42,620 nt of DNA from JBOFSQ01 sp051651625 (GTDB taxonomy: Bacteria; Planctomycetota; Planctomycetia; Pirellulales; Thermoguttaceae): assembly GCA_051651625.1 (NCBI GenBank), contig JBOFSQ010000060.1:1-42620 (forward strand), read 5' to 3'. A program made the translations under genes and the position numbers. The notes beneath the pieces were generated by a model that did no database searches, was not told the DNA's origin, and saw only the letters and a list, made by a program, of their open reading frames with translations. Below, in pieces: positions 32,845 to 40,862 of the stretch (its first letter is position 1; each line of letters begins with the position of its first letter).

Positions 32845-33666
32845 ATGAGCGGCGACAGTTTTCTTGATCAAAACGAGATCGAACGCCTTCTTGGAGGTGG
32901 TGGTGGCGGTTCGGCCTCAACACCTCCGCCCTCGCCCACTCCACCGCCGGCGGCTGATACGGCGACGACTGCATTTCTCGACCAGAGCGAACTCGACGCG
33001 CTGATGAGTGGTCTTGGTGGGTCTCCCAAACCGACTCCATCAAAACCTGCCGCCGCCGCACCTCCGCTTCCGCCAGCACCAGTCGCAGCGGCACCGCTAG
33101 TACCGCCGCCACCAGCTATGCCGCCTCTAGCAGCGGCCCTGCCAGTGATGCCACCGATTGCAGCGGCACCGCCAGTGATGCCGCCTATTGCGGCGTCACC
33201 ACTTACGGCGGCTCCGCCTGTTTTCATGCCGCAGATTCCGCAGCACGCCGAACCCGTCGGCGATGAAGAAGGCATCCCGCACGGCGACCTCAATTACCTC
33301 CTCAAACGTGCAAACGAAGCGATTCAGTCGATTGCTTCTAGTAAACCAGAGTTGCCCGCAGAGGTGATCGAGTTTCAGTTTCCAGAGTTTGGCGGTTCAA
33401 CACCATCGTCCGATCACGCTACACTCGACCAGATCAGCGAAGTCGAACTCGATGTCAAGATCGAGTTGGGACGTTCGCAAATGTATCTCGAAGACGTTTT
33501 GAGTCTGCGTCGCGGATCAGTCGTCGCGCTTGATAAGATGGCCGGTGACGCGGTTGATATTTACGTCAACGGACGTTTGCTGGCACGCGGCGAAGTGTTG
33601 GTGATGAACGAAAACTTCTGCGTTCGTGTCGCCGAATTGTTGGCTGGAACGATCCCTGTTGAGTAG
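32845..33666 (+). CDS. fliN: Flagellar motor switch protein FliN (extended N-terminus)
   Basis: 273 residues from the ATG at 32845, with GGAG 10 nt upstream; the ATG at 32836 is the alternative. The C-terminal SpoA/FliN domain (about 195-273) has V-E-L-D-V-K-I-E-L-G-R, L-R-R-G-S-V-V-A-L-D-K and G-E-V-L-V-M-N-E-N-F-C-V-R-V. The N-terminus holds two FliM/FliY-type motifs, F-L-D-Q-N-E-I-E-R-L-L (about 5-15) and F-L-D-Q-S-E-L-D-A-L-M, joined by Pro-rich linkers. A 70-residue Pro/Ala tract with M-P-P-I-A-A repeats follows. FliN is part of the C ring. The FliM-like motifs may bind CheY-P, as inferred from FliM/FliY. Confidence 0.9.
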   Translation: MSGDSFLDQNEIERLLGGGGGGSASTPPPSPTPPPAADTATTAFLDQSELDALMSGLGGSPKPTPSKPAAAAPPLPPAPVAAAPLVPPPPAMPPLAAALPVMPPIAAAPPVMPPIAASPLTAAPPVFMPQIPQHAEPVGDEEGIPHGDLNYLLKRANEAIQSIASSKPELPAEVIEFQFPEFGGSTPSSDHATLDQISEVELDVKIELGRSQMYLEDVLSLRRGSVVALDKMAGDAVDIYVNGRLLARGEVLVMNENFCVRVAELLAGTIPVE

Positions 33667-33685
33667 AACATCACGAGCGCAACCA

Positions 33686-34636
33686 ATGGCCAAAAAGATA
33701 ATTCTTGACGTTGATCCCGGAGTGGTCGAGGCGACCGTGCTTGCGATGGCACTCTTCGACACGTCGCTCGACGTTGTAGCGGTAACGAGTGTTGGCGGCA
33801 ACGTTCCGTCGGAAGTGGCGGCGAAGAATCTGCAATCGCTCGTACACTATCTTGACCCGCCTCGACAGCCGCGTCTCGGATTCGGAACCGATCCGGAAGG
33901 TGGACTTCCCGCAGACCGCCAAATCATTTATGGCGCGAGCGGATTGGGAAACCCGCCGTTTCCGGTGACGGGAGTTCGTTCGCCATATCCAGCGGACAAA
34001 TTGATCGCCGAGATGATTCGGCAGCACCCGCAAGAGTTAACGATCATCGCACTCGGCCCGCTAACAAACATCGCCCGCGCATTTGCACGCGATTCCGAAC
34101 TCGCTTCGCTCGTGCGGCACCTCTACATCTGTGGCGGCGCGGTTGCGTGTGGTGGCAACGTCACACCGGCAGCCGAGTTCAACATCTTCTCCGACCCCGA
34201 AAGTGCGCGACACGTCTTTCAATCGGTCTGCACGAAAACGCTCATCCCGCTCGACGTGACCAACGCTGTTTCGTTCACGCTCGGCCAGATACAACAGTTT
34301 CCAAGTGAGACGACGCTTCTTGGAAGTTTATTGCGTGGGATGTTTCTGCCGACGCTGGCGGCGTCGCATCGTGAACTGGGACGCGAATCGATCCACGTTC
34401 ACGAACTCGTTGCGTATTTGGTTGCGATTTCAAACGACTCACCAGTAACTCGCGTGATGGCTGGCGATGTCGAACTCGAAGGAACTCTAACGCGCGGCGC
34501 GACAATCTTCGACCGACGACAACAGTCGTTGTGGAAGAAGAACATGGAAGTGGCAATCAAAATCGACACCGACTCCGTTGCCGCCACCACACTTGCGTCG
34601 CTCGCCGACACCGCCGCCGTGATCGAATCACGCTGA
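33686..34636 (+). CDS. Nucleoside hydrolase family protein
   Basis: 316 residues from the ATG at 33686, 20 bp after fliN. The fold signatures are present: I-I-L-D-V-D-P-G at the start, G-P-L-T-N-I-A (about 125), G-G-N-V-T-P-A-A-E-F-N-I-F-S-D-P-E (about 155-170) and H-E-L-V-A-Y near 245. The usual D-x-D-P-G-x-D-D reads D-V-D-P-G-V-V-E, and the late H-D reads H-E, so two Ca2+-ligand Asp positions are Glu. It hydrolyses nucleosides to base and ribose in typical members. Activity here is uncertain. The close spacing suggests cotranscription with the motor genes. Confidence 0.8.
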   Translation: MAKKIILDVDPGVVEATVLAMALFDTSLDVVAVTSVGGNVPSEVAAKNLQSLVHYLDPPRQPRLGFGTDPEGGLPADRQIIYGASGLGNPPFPVTGVRSPYPADKLIAEMIRQHPQELTIIALGPLTNIARAFARDSELASLVRHLYICGGAVACGGNVTPAAEFNIFSDPESARHVFQSVCTKTLIPLDVTNAVSFTLGQIQQFPSETTLLGSLLRGMFLPTLAASHRELGRESIHVHELVAYLVAISNDSPVTRVMAGDVELEGTLTRGATIFDRRQQSLWKKNMEVAIKIDTDSVAATTLASLADTAAVIESR

Positions 34637-34676
34637 CACAGGTGACATCACAGAAGACCATCGACGCCACCGCAAT

Positions 34677-34793
34677 CTACTCAAGACGTTTTGAATTTCC
34701 CGTACCAAAACGGTAGCGGCCCATCGAGGCGTCATTGCCGCAAGCCGCGGCACGACGGAGGGCGAAGCCTACAAATCTACCCGTAACGGGTAT
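34677..34793. repeat. 117-bp dispersed repeat, copy 3
   Basis: Nearly identical to 21556-21672. It lies between convergent genes. The stop codon and the last residues (T-R-Y-G) of the AAA ATPase gene are read from its ACCCGTAACGGGTAT end on the minus strand. Confidence 0.85.
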
Positions 34794-36012
34794 CGCAGCC
34801 ATCGTCTTCAAGATACTCGCTACACCAGAGCGCACCGAGCGGCGTCCCTTCGCGGACCATCTCTTTTACGTCAAGCATCTCACTCGCACGGCGAACTCGC
34901 GCGAAACCGTCTTCGCCTTTGTCGAGAATCCAGACCTCTTCCGGCGAGAGCGCATCGACGAGATACGGCTGGTGCGTAGTGATGAAGAACTGCGAACCGC
35001 AGCGTTGCTCAACGTGGTCACGAATCTCGCCTACAAACGCGGCAAGAAGATTGTGATAGAGTCCGTTCTCCGGCTCTTCAAAACAGACAAACGGCGGCGG
35101 ATCGGGGTCGCCGAGCAAGAGTATGACGGCGAACAGTTTGAGAGTTCCGTCCGACATTTGCGACGCATAAAACGGCGTGTCGAAACCGCGATTGTGAAAG
35201 CACAACAAAAGCCGCCTGTCTTCGGTTTCTTTCGTTGAGATCGTTCCGAGTCCGTGGATGCGTTCTCCCAAACGACGCACGATATTTTTGAGTCGTTCGG
35301 GGTGTTCGCGTTCCATATATTGCACGACGTTGGCGAGGTTATCGCCGCGAGTTGTGAGTCGCCGCTGCGGCCCGGTCTGCGGGAGTGAGTGCGCGGCGCG
35401 AGCAGAAAAGTGGCTCAAATACCAGCCATCAAGAAATCTTTTGAACGCAACAAGATCAGGATACTGCGTTAAATTTCCGAGCGTGGCCAGCGCGAGACGA
35501 CGGTTGTCGGCGAGGTGAAACTCGTCGCCACCAGAACCGACTGTAGTACCAACTTTGGCACCGTCGGCGCGGATGACTTGTCCGTGTCCTTCACGAAAGA
35601 AGAACGTGAGACGTTCGTCGCTCCCTTCACGCAACTCGTTGAGAAAAAAGTCTTCGCCCCGCGATAGCGTCTCTGCGAAGACCGACGGCGATCCGTAGTT
35701 GTCGGCGGCGATGACGACCGTGTAGATAAGGTCGCCGTAACGAATTTGAAACTCAAGTTTTTTGTCGGTTCCCTGCGAGACGATTTGCGAAAAACCGCCT
35801 CGGTGTCCGCATGCGACTTCGACGCCGCTCTCCAGCGTATCGGCGAGAAAACCGAACGCATCGAAGAGCGTACTCTTTCCGAATCCGTTCTTACCGATGA
35901 CGACGGTCAGCGGTGTCAGCGGCTCGGCGGCTGGCGTCGTCACGCGCCCCAACGTCACGTCTTTGAGAACGCGATAATTCCGAACGCGAACACCTTCAAT
36001 CAGTGGTGACAT
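34777..36012 (-). CDS. AAA family ATPase (AAA_21-type, SMC-like)
   Basis: A 411-residue protein. Walker A is G-K-N-G-F-G-K-S-T (about 39-47). The ABC-type signature region is S-Q-M-S-D-G-T-L-K (about 285), and Walker B is F-V-C-F-E-E-P-E-N-G (about 308-317), with a switch His in T-T-H-Q-P-Y-L. This is the predicted-ATPase family also seen in OLD-like and RloC-like defence proteins. No TOPRIM or nuclease domain is attached and no partner gene is adjacent. The C-terminal D-T-R-Y-G comes from repeat copy 3. A housekeeping or defence role cannot be decided from this sequence. Confidence 0.85.
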   Translation of the reverse strand: MSPLIEGVRVRNYRVLKDVTLGRVTTPAAEPLTPLTVVIGKNGFGKSTLFDAFGFLADTLESGVEVACGHRGGFSQIVSQGTDKKLEFQIRYGDLIYTVVIAADNYGSPSVFAETLSRGEDFFLNELREGSDERLTFFFREGHGQVIRADGAKVGTTVGSGGDEFHLADNRRLALATLGNLTQYPDLVAFKRFLDGWYLSHFSARAAHSLPQTGPQRRLTTRGDNLANVVQYMEREHPERLKNIVRRLGERIHGLGTISTKETEDRRLLLCFHNRGFDTPFYASQMSDGTLKLFAVILLLGDPDPPPFVCFEEPENGLYHNLLAAFVGEIRDHVEQRCGSQFFITTHQPYLVDALSPEEVWILDKGEDGFARVRRASEMLDVKEMVREGTPLGALWCSEYLEDDGCDTRYG

Positions 36013-36074
36013 TGCAACCCCGTTTTCATTTCTTGTAAATGTTCACGGATTTTACGTTTACGAGCAGTTCTTTT

Positions 36075-36280
36075 TCTCACACGAAGGCACAAAGGCACGA
36101 AGCATGATCGCATACTTTTCGAGCGGCTCTTTTGTTTCGCACAAAGACGCAAAGAGCACAAATGACACGAAGAGGATTGAATTTGACAACGTCCTTTGCG
36201 TCCTTCGTGCGCAACAAAAGAACTGCTAAAACGTGTGGAGGATTCATCTTCTCTTCGTGCCTCTGTGCCTTTGTGTGAGA
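36075..36280. repeat. Nested inverted-repeat element
   Basis: The outer arms 36075-36102 and 36253-36280 match at about 26 of 28 positions (TCTCACAC...GGCACGAAG). The inner arms at about 36125-36150 and 36192-36218 also pair (CTTTTGTT...GACGCAAAG). It fills the gap between two minus-strand genes. The 60 bp on the left and 30 bp on the right show nothing else. Confidence 0.75.
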
Positions 36281-36312
36281 CTCCTCAAAAATCCGTGAAT
36301 GCTTACTACTTC

Positions 36313-37353
36313 TTAACACAACACAACCGCGCTGCCCGTCTTCGCCGCTTCGTAGATTGCGGCGATAACGTCAACGCTGCGGCGACCTTCAAAACCATCG
36401 ACCTGCGGCGAACGCTTGTCTTTGATCGCGTCGATAACGTCGCGGAATAAAAGAGTGTGACCGTGGTGTCCGATTGCGGCGGGGTCAGCCGCGCCGCCGC
36501 CACCAGACTTCCGCGACGACATATGTGTACGAATCGCCACGTCTTCGGGAAGATCAGTCAAAAAATCCCACTTCACGATGTCTTCTTCTTCGAGAACCGC
36601 CGAGCCGTGCGAACCGGAAATCTCAACACGTTTTAAGTAACCGGGGTACGACGCGGTGCTCGCTTCGATTACGCCGAGCGCACCGTTTGCAAACTCAAGC
36701 GTCGCAACCGCAGTATCTTCGACGGCGATCCGTTCGTGTGCAAGAAGTGCCGTACTCGCCTGAACTCGCCGCACGTCGCCCATCAGCCAAATCAAGAGGT
36801 CGAGCGAGTGGATCGCTTGGTTCATAAGTGCGCCGCCGCCGTCGAGTTCCCACGTCCCGCGCCACGCGCCGCTGTCGTAGTATTGCTGCGTGCGAAACCA
36901 GCGGACAAATGCGCTGCCGAGCGTCAACTTTCCGAAACGTCCTGCATCGACGGCACGTTTGAGCGTCCGCGACGCTTCGTGAAAACGCGACTGAAAAATC
37001 GTCGTCACCGTGACACCGTTTTCGTTGCACGCATCAATAATTTGCTGGCACCGTGCGGGCGTGACTTCAAGCGGCTTCTCGATGATGACGTGTCGCCGCG
37101 CACGCGCCGCCGCAAGAGCCGGTTCGAGATGCGCACCGCTCGGCGTCGTGACCGTCACGATTTGTATTTCTGGATTCCGAACGAGTTCTTCAAGACTCGT
37201 CGCCGCAACGCACTTCTCCCGCGTGGCAAACGCATCTGCCGCCGCAGGGACTTGGTCGTAACACGCAACGACCCGTCCGCCCGCGTCGGCAACCGCCTTC
37301 GCGTGAAACCCCGCAATCATCCCACATCCTACGATACCGAAACCTGTTGTCAT
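36313..37353 (-). CDS. Gfo/Idh/MocA family oxidoreductase
   Basis: A 346-residue cytoplasmic protein. The NAD(P)-binding Rossmann fold begins with G-I-V-G-C-G-M-I-A. E-K-P-L at about residue 93 is the family's conserved Lys motif. The G-G-G-A-L-M-N-Q-A-I-H-S-L-D segment (about 172-185) carries the catalytic-region His. It is a sugar or inositol dehydrogenase type; the substrate is unknown. It is transcribed alone, upstream of the MITE copy at 37377-37480. Confidence 0.9.
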   Translation of the reverse strand: MTTGFGIVGCGMIAGFHAKAVADAGGRVVACYDQVPAAADAFATREKCVAATSLEELVRNPEIQIVTVTTPSGAHLEPALAAARARRHVIIEKPLEVTPARCQQIIDACNENGVTVTTIFQSRFHEASRTLKRAVDAGRFGKLTLGSAFVRWFRTQQYYDSGAWRGTWELDGGGALMNQAIHSLDLLIWLMGDVRRVQASTALLAHERIAVEDTAVATLEFANGALGVIEASTASYPGYLKRVEISGSHGSAVLEEEDIVKWDFLTDLPEDVAIRTHMSSRKSGGGGAADPAAIGHHGHTLLFRDVIDAIKDKRSPQVDGFEGRRSVDVIAAIYEAAKTGSAVVLC

Positions 37354-37376
37354 TGTTTAGTCCTAAAAGTAATTCC

Positions 37377-37480
37377 GGTTCGGCATAGCCGAACCCTCCA
37401 CAGTAATTCTGGTTCGGTATAACCAAACCCTCCACGTCAATACGCCGCACGGCGTTTGGAGGGTTCGGCTATGCCGAACC
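37377..37480. repeat. MITE-like inverted repeat, copy 2, with an extra arm
   Basis: The left arm 37377-37400 is an exact inverted repeat of the right arm 37457-37480. A second, mutated copy of the left arm occupies 37411-37434. The centre has TACGCCGCACGGCGT. Same family as 26327-26396. Confidence 0.85.
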
Positions 37481-37578
37481 GCAGTGTGAGTGCAAGTTTC
37501 CGAACGAGCCCAGTGCCCAGTATATCGCAGCGACAATCGGTTGCCTAGGCCGGATGTGATTTTCCACAACCGAAGAGG

Positions 37579-37623
37579 GTAGTAAAGTTCATTGCACACA
37601 TCGCATGCAATGAACTTTACTAC
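37579..37623. repeat. Perfect 17-bp-stem hairpin
   Basis: GTAGTAAAGTTCATTGC (37579-37595), an 11-nt loop, and its exact reverse complement (37607-37623). It is AT-rich with no T-tract. It lies about 40 bp upstream of the DUF6807 remnant. The possibilities are an operator-like site, a small inverted-repeat insertion or a strong RNA hairpin. Confidence 0.8.
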
Positions 37624-37639
37624 ACCCATCATCACACTT

Positions 37640-37850
37640 CTTGAGAGTACGAAATGAACAATACAATGTCGCATCACAAATCACTTTGGCAACAGATGAC
37701 AAGACTTTGCTTCTTGGGTTGATTACTCTGCACCGACTCCAAGTTGTGACTGGGAAGGAGTGGCGATGTTTTTGCATCCGTCACAAAATCCGCCGTATCT
37801 ATGGCTCATGGGGGCCACGCCGTGACCGAAAAACAACATGCGTGACCGAA
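37640..37850 (+). pseudogene. Internally deleted remnant of a DUF6807 gene
   Basis: The 5' end (ATG at 37665, M-S-H-H-K-S-L-W) and its leader match 41230-41275. From about 37690 the sequence jumps to the 3' part of that gene (41980-42150), so about 700 bp are missing. A further 17-bp deletion occurs near 37808. The remaining frame stops after 19 codons. It is the left-over of a tandem or segmental duplication. Confidence 0.85.
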
Positions 37851-37858
37851 AATTGCAA

Positions 37859-37887
37859 TTGACAACATCGTAGGACACGGTTACAAT
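37859..37887 (+). promoter_or_regulatory. Promoter cassette copy A (fucosidase gene)
   Basis: TTGACA (37859-37864), 17-nt spacer, TACAAT (37882-37887): a near-consensus sigma-70 promoter. AATTGCAATT, a palindrome, overlaps the -35. The leader to the ATG at 37984 is about 90 nt. Confidence 0.8.
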
Positions 37888-37983
37888 GCCGCGCATCGTT
37901 GGCACGTTTGTGCGAGGACGTTGTGTCTGAACGATGTTTGGGTAGCCCCGTAACGGGTCGAGTACGATGTGTCGGAGGTGTTT

Positions 37984-39420
37984 ATGAGAAAATCGGTTTG
38001 TGTTTTGCTGTGTCTCGTGGTGGCGGTGTCGCCAGTTTGTCTCATCGCCAAGGCGGAGTCTCCAACTCCATCAACAGCAAATGACGCTTACTTCATCGAG
38101 ACCAATCCATCCAAAGTGGACATGGACAAACGTACCGAGGAGCTTAAAAACCTCCGATGGGGTACGTTTATCTGCTGGTCGTTCAGCACATTTTCCGGCA
38201 AGGAATGGACATCCGATCCGCACGGTCCCGACCTTTTCAACGCGACAGGATGCGATACCGACCAATGGTGTAAGACGATGAAGGAAGCTGAGATGGGCTA
38301 TGTCCTTTTTCTCACAAAACACCACGACGGATTTTGTCTTTGGGATACCGCCACAACCGAACTCAAGGTGACAAACTCGCCACTAAAGCGCGATGTGTTG
38401 GCTGACCTGAAAAAGTCATGCGACAAGTACGGCATCAAGCTCGCACTGTACTTTTCGGAAGGTGACTGGACTTGGAAAGGAAGCCAACTCGGCTCAAAAG
38501 GTGGTCCAAATCCCGATATGAAGAAAGCACAACTCAAGGAGCTATTGACGCAATACGGTCCAATAGAGTACATCTGGTTCGACCACGCGATTGGCGATGG
38601 TGGTCTCAACCACGAAGAGACGGTTAAATTTTGTAAAGAGTTGCAGCCTGCTTGTTTCATTGGTTTCAATCACGGTCCGGCTGCTGGCGACATCCGGTTA
38701 GGCGAGATGGGACGCCCAGGCCCACTGGAAGACACCAGTGCTGCCGGATTCAATCATGGGCATATGGTTGGTTACAAGGGGTATAGACTCGCCGAGTTTA
38801 CCTATCCGATTCTTCCGCCTCACGAAGGTGGGGCAATATGGTTTTACTCACTCGCGCGACACGAAAACCTAGTCCACTCTGCCAACAAACTCTACAAGGA
38901 CTACCTCGGTGCTGTCAAGTTTGGTAATATCTTTGCGCTAGATGTTGGGCCAAACTACGCCGGAAAGTTTCGTGACGTTGACATACAGACGTTGCGCGAA
39001 GTCGGTCAGATGATTCGTGACAAAGTGGCGTTGCCAGTTCCGCTGCCAGTGAAAACCATCACTGCCTCGTCGGTATGGCAAGATGACAAGACGTATGGCC
39101 CAGAAGTCGCCAATGACGGCCAGCAGGGGACCCGTTGGGGTGCGGCAGCGAACAGCCAGTCGGGCTGGTTGCAGATTGACTTTGAAAAACCAACCACCGT
39201 CGATTACGCCGTCGTTGACGAGTCATCGTTCAAGCGAACAACATCGTTCAAGCTGGAGTATCTTGCAGATGGCTCTTGGAAAACGATCATTGAAGGTGGC
39301 AGGTTGGGACCAGAGAAGTGGTTCAATTTCCCACCGGTTAATGCAACGAGTTTTCGTTTGAACATCCTATCTGCATCGGATGTACCAACGATCAATGAGT
39401 TCCAGTTGTACAAGAAATGA
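37984..39420 (+). CDS. Alpha-L-fucosidase (GH29) with C-terminal discoidin-type module
   Basis: 478 residues from the ATG at 37984, with GGAGGTG just upstream. A signal peptide ends near A-K-A-E. The GH29 barrel (about 45-345) contains R-W-G-T-F, T-K-H-H-D-G-F-C-L-W, and Y-I-W-F-D with the likely nucleophile D200. Residues 360-478 form an F5/8-type C (CBM32-like) module (A-N-D-G, then R-W-G-A, W-L-Q-I-D-F). It would release fucose from exported or environmental glycans outside the cytoplasm. It is followed by another promoter cassette and the Tat oxidoreductase. The GH29 assignment is from motifs; a related activity is possible. Confidence 0.85.
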   Translation: MRKSVCVLLCLVVAVSPVCLIAKAESPTPSTANDAYFIETNPSKVDMDKRTEELKNLRWGTFICWSFSTFSGKEWTSDPHGPDLFNATGCDTDQWCKTMKEAEMGYVLFLTKHHDGFCLWDTATTELKVTNSPLKRDVLADLKKSCDKYGIKLALYFSEGDWTWKGSQLGSKGGPNPDMKKAQLKELLTQYGPIEYIWFDHAIGDGGLNHEETVKFCKELQPACFIGFNHGPAAGDIRLGEMGRPGPLEDTSAAGFNHGHMVGYKGYRLAEFTYPILPPHEGGAIWFYSLARHENLVHSANKLYKDYLGAVKFGNIFALDVGPNYAGKFRDVDIQTLREVGQMIRDKVALPVPLPVKTITASSVWQDDKTYGPEVANDGQQGTRWGAAANSQSGWLQIDFEKPTTVDYAVVDESSFKRTTSFKLEYLADGSWKTIIEGGRLGPEKWFNFPPVNATSFRLNILSASDVPTINEFQLYKK

Positions 39421-39438
39421 GCAGACCCAAAATTGCAA

Positions 39439-39467
39439 TTGACGAAATCGCAGGACGCAGCTACAAT
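39439..39467 (+). promoter_or_regulatory. Promoter cassette copy B (Tat oxidoreductase gene)
   Basis: TTGACG (39439-39444), 17-nt spacer, TACAAT (39462-39467), with the same AATTGCAATT upstream and AGGAC in the spacer. Predicted transcription starts about 14 nt before the ATG at 39488, which has GGGAGG. Confidence 0.75.
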
Positions 39468-39509
39468 GTCCGCGAAAGGGAGGCTCTATGAAACAGAAAG
39501 AACTGAAAC

Positions 39510-40862
39510 GTGTGTCGTTCGCGGCGGAGTTTTTTGAAGGTTGCCGCTGCGACGACGGCGGTTGTCGCGGCACCGCTGATTGTCCCTGCGCGGACGATTA
39601 CGACGTGCGCGCAGGCCCAAGAACAACCGCTCCCCAACGATGTTGTGCGACTAGGAATGATCGGGACGGGTCGCCAGTGTTATCACCATAACATCCCCGG
39701 ATTTGTGCGGAACAAACGGTGCCAAGTGGTGGCCCTTTGTGATGTCGATGCGTGGCGGCTGGCGGAGAGTCATAAGAAGGTTCTTGAACTCTATGAAAAG
39801 AGTGCGTCGCTTGCGGCAGTTCGTCCGAAAAGCGTGAGCACTCACATCGACTATCACGAGATACTGGAGCGTCCCGACGTTGATGCGGTCATGATCTCGA
39901 CTCCAGACCATTGGCACGCCGTTCAGGCACTCGAAGCGATGCGAGCGGGGAAACACGTCGCCCTCGAAAAGCCGATCATTCGGACGTTTGCCGACGGACG
40001 CAGCCTTGTGAAAACTGCCGCTGAAACACAGCGTATCTTTCGCGTAGACAGCGAGTTTCGCAGCGGTGCGGGTGCGCATCGTGCTGCGGAGCTAGTTCGC
40101 AACGGGAGACTCGGAAAGATTCATCGCGTCCTCGTTTGCGTCCCCGAAAGTGATGTCGCGTGTCCGCCGCAATCCGAGATGAGTGTTCCCGCAGAGCTTG
40201 ACTACGAACGTTGGCAAGGCCCTGCTTTGCGCGCGCCTTACACGCTGAATCGTGTTCACAAACCACACGACATCGCAGCTCGGCCCGGGTGGATGCGACA
40301 CCTCTATTACTGTGACGGAATGGTGACAAACTGGGGAACACATCTCCTCAACGGTGCGCTCTGGTCTCTCGGACTTGATCGAACGTGGCCCGTCGAGATC
40401 GAAGGAACGGGCGTCTATCCAAACCCCGAAAGTTTTTGGAATGTTCTCCTCAAGTTCGAGATCACCTACCGTTACCCGCAGGGTGTAGAAGTCGTCTACA
40501 AAACGGAGAAACCATACTACCGAATCGAGGGCGAGAAGGGGACGATTGAGGTGACGTTTGAAGGAATCAAGGCCGAGCCTGAATCGTTGCTCAAGGAGAC
40601 AATCGGTGACGACGAAGTACGATTTCCACTCCGTTCGGAAAAGGAAGACTTCATCGACTCGGTTCTCAAAGGCCAAGAAACTCTGGAACCCGCCGCCATC
40701 GGACACTGCGTCACCTCGACGTGTCTTCTTGGACACATTGCCATTCGGACGAGTGACATTCGGTCGGGACAACCATTGCGATGGGACGCCGACAAAGAGA
40801 CGTTCAGCAATAGCCCCGAAGCAAACGAGTATTTGACAACGCCAATCACCGCAAGCCGTTGA
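39510..40862 (+). CDS. Tat-exported Gfo/Idh/MocA family oxidoreductase
   Basis: 450 residues from the GTG at 39510. The twin-arginine signal R-R-S-F-L-K-V-A-A-A-T-T-A is at residues 5-17. The NAD-binding domain (about 46-170) has G-M-I-G-T-G-R-Q, S-T-P-D-H-W-H and E-K-P-I (about 154). The C-terminal domain has G-T-H-L-L-N-G-A. It likely acts on a sugar derivative in the periplasm with pre-bound cofactor. Start problem: the best ribosome site (GGGAGG) and ATG are at 39488, which is one base out of frame with the Tat signal (M-K-Q-K-E-L-K-R-V-S...). Either a GTG start is used or there is a +1 frameshift. Confidence 0.85.
   Translation: MCRSRRSFLKVAAATTAVVAAPLIVPARTITTCAQAQEQPLPNDVVRLGMIGTGRQCYHHNIPGFVRNKRCQVVALCDVDAWRLAESHKKVLELYEKSASLAAVRPKSVSTHIDYHEILERPDVDAVMISTPDHWHAVQALEAMRAGKHVALEKPIIRTFADGRSLVKTAAETQRIFRVDSEFRSGAGAHRAAELVRNGRLGKIHRVLVCVPESDVACPPQSEMSVPAELDYERWQGPALRAPYTLNRVHKPHDIAARPGWMRHLYYCDGMVTNWGTHLLNGALWSLGLDRTWPVEIEGTGVYPNPESFWNVLLKFEITYRYPQGVEVVYKTEKPYYRIEGEKGTIEVTFEGIKAEPESLLKETIGDDEVRFPLRSEKEDFIDSVLKGQETLEPAAIGHCVTSTCLLGHIAIRTSDIRSGQPLRWDADKETFSNSPEANEYLTTPITASR

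Noticed and set aside
34735..35238. 167-codon plus-strand frame
   Set aside because: It begins in repeat copy 3 and continues antisense to the AAA ATPase gene.
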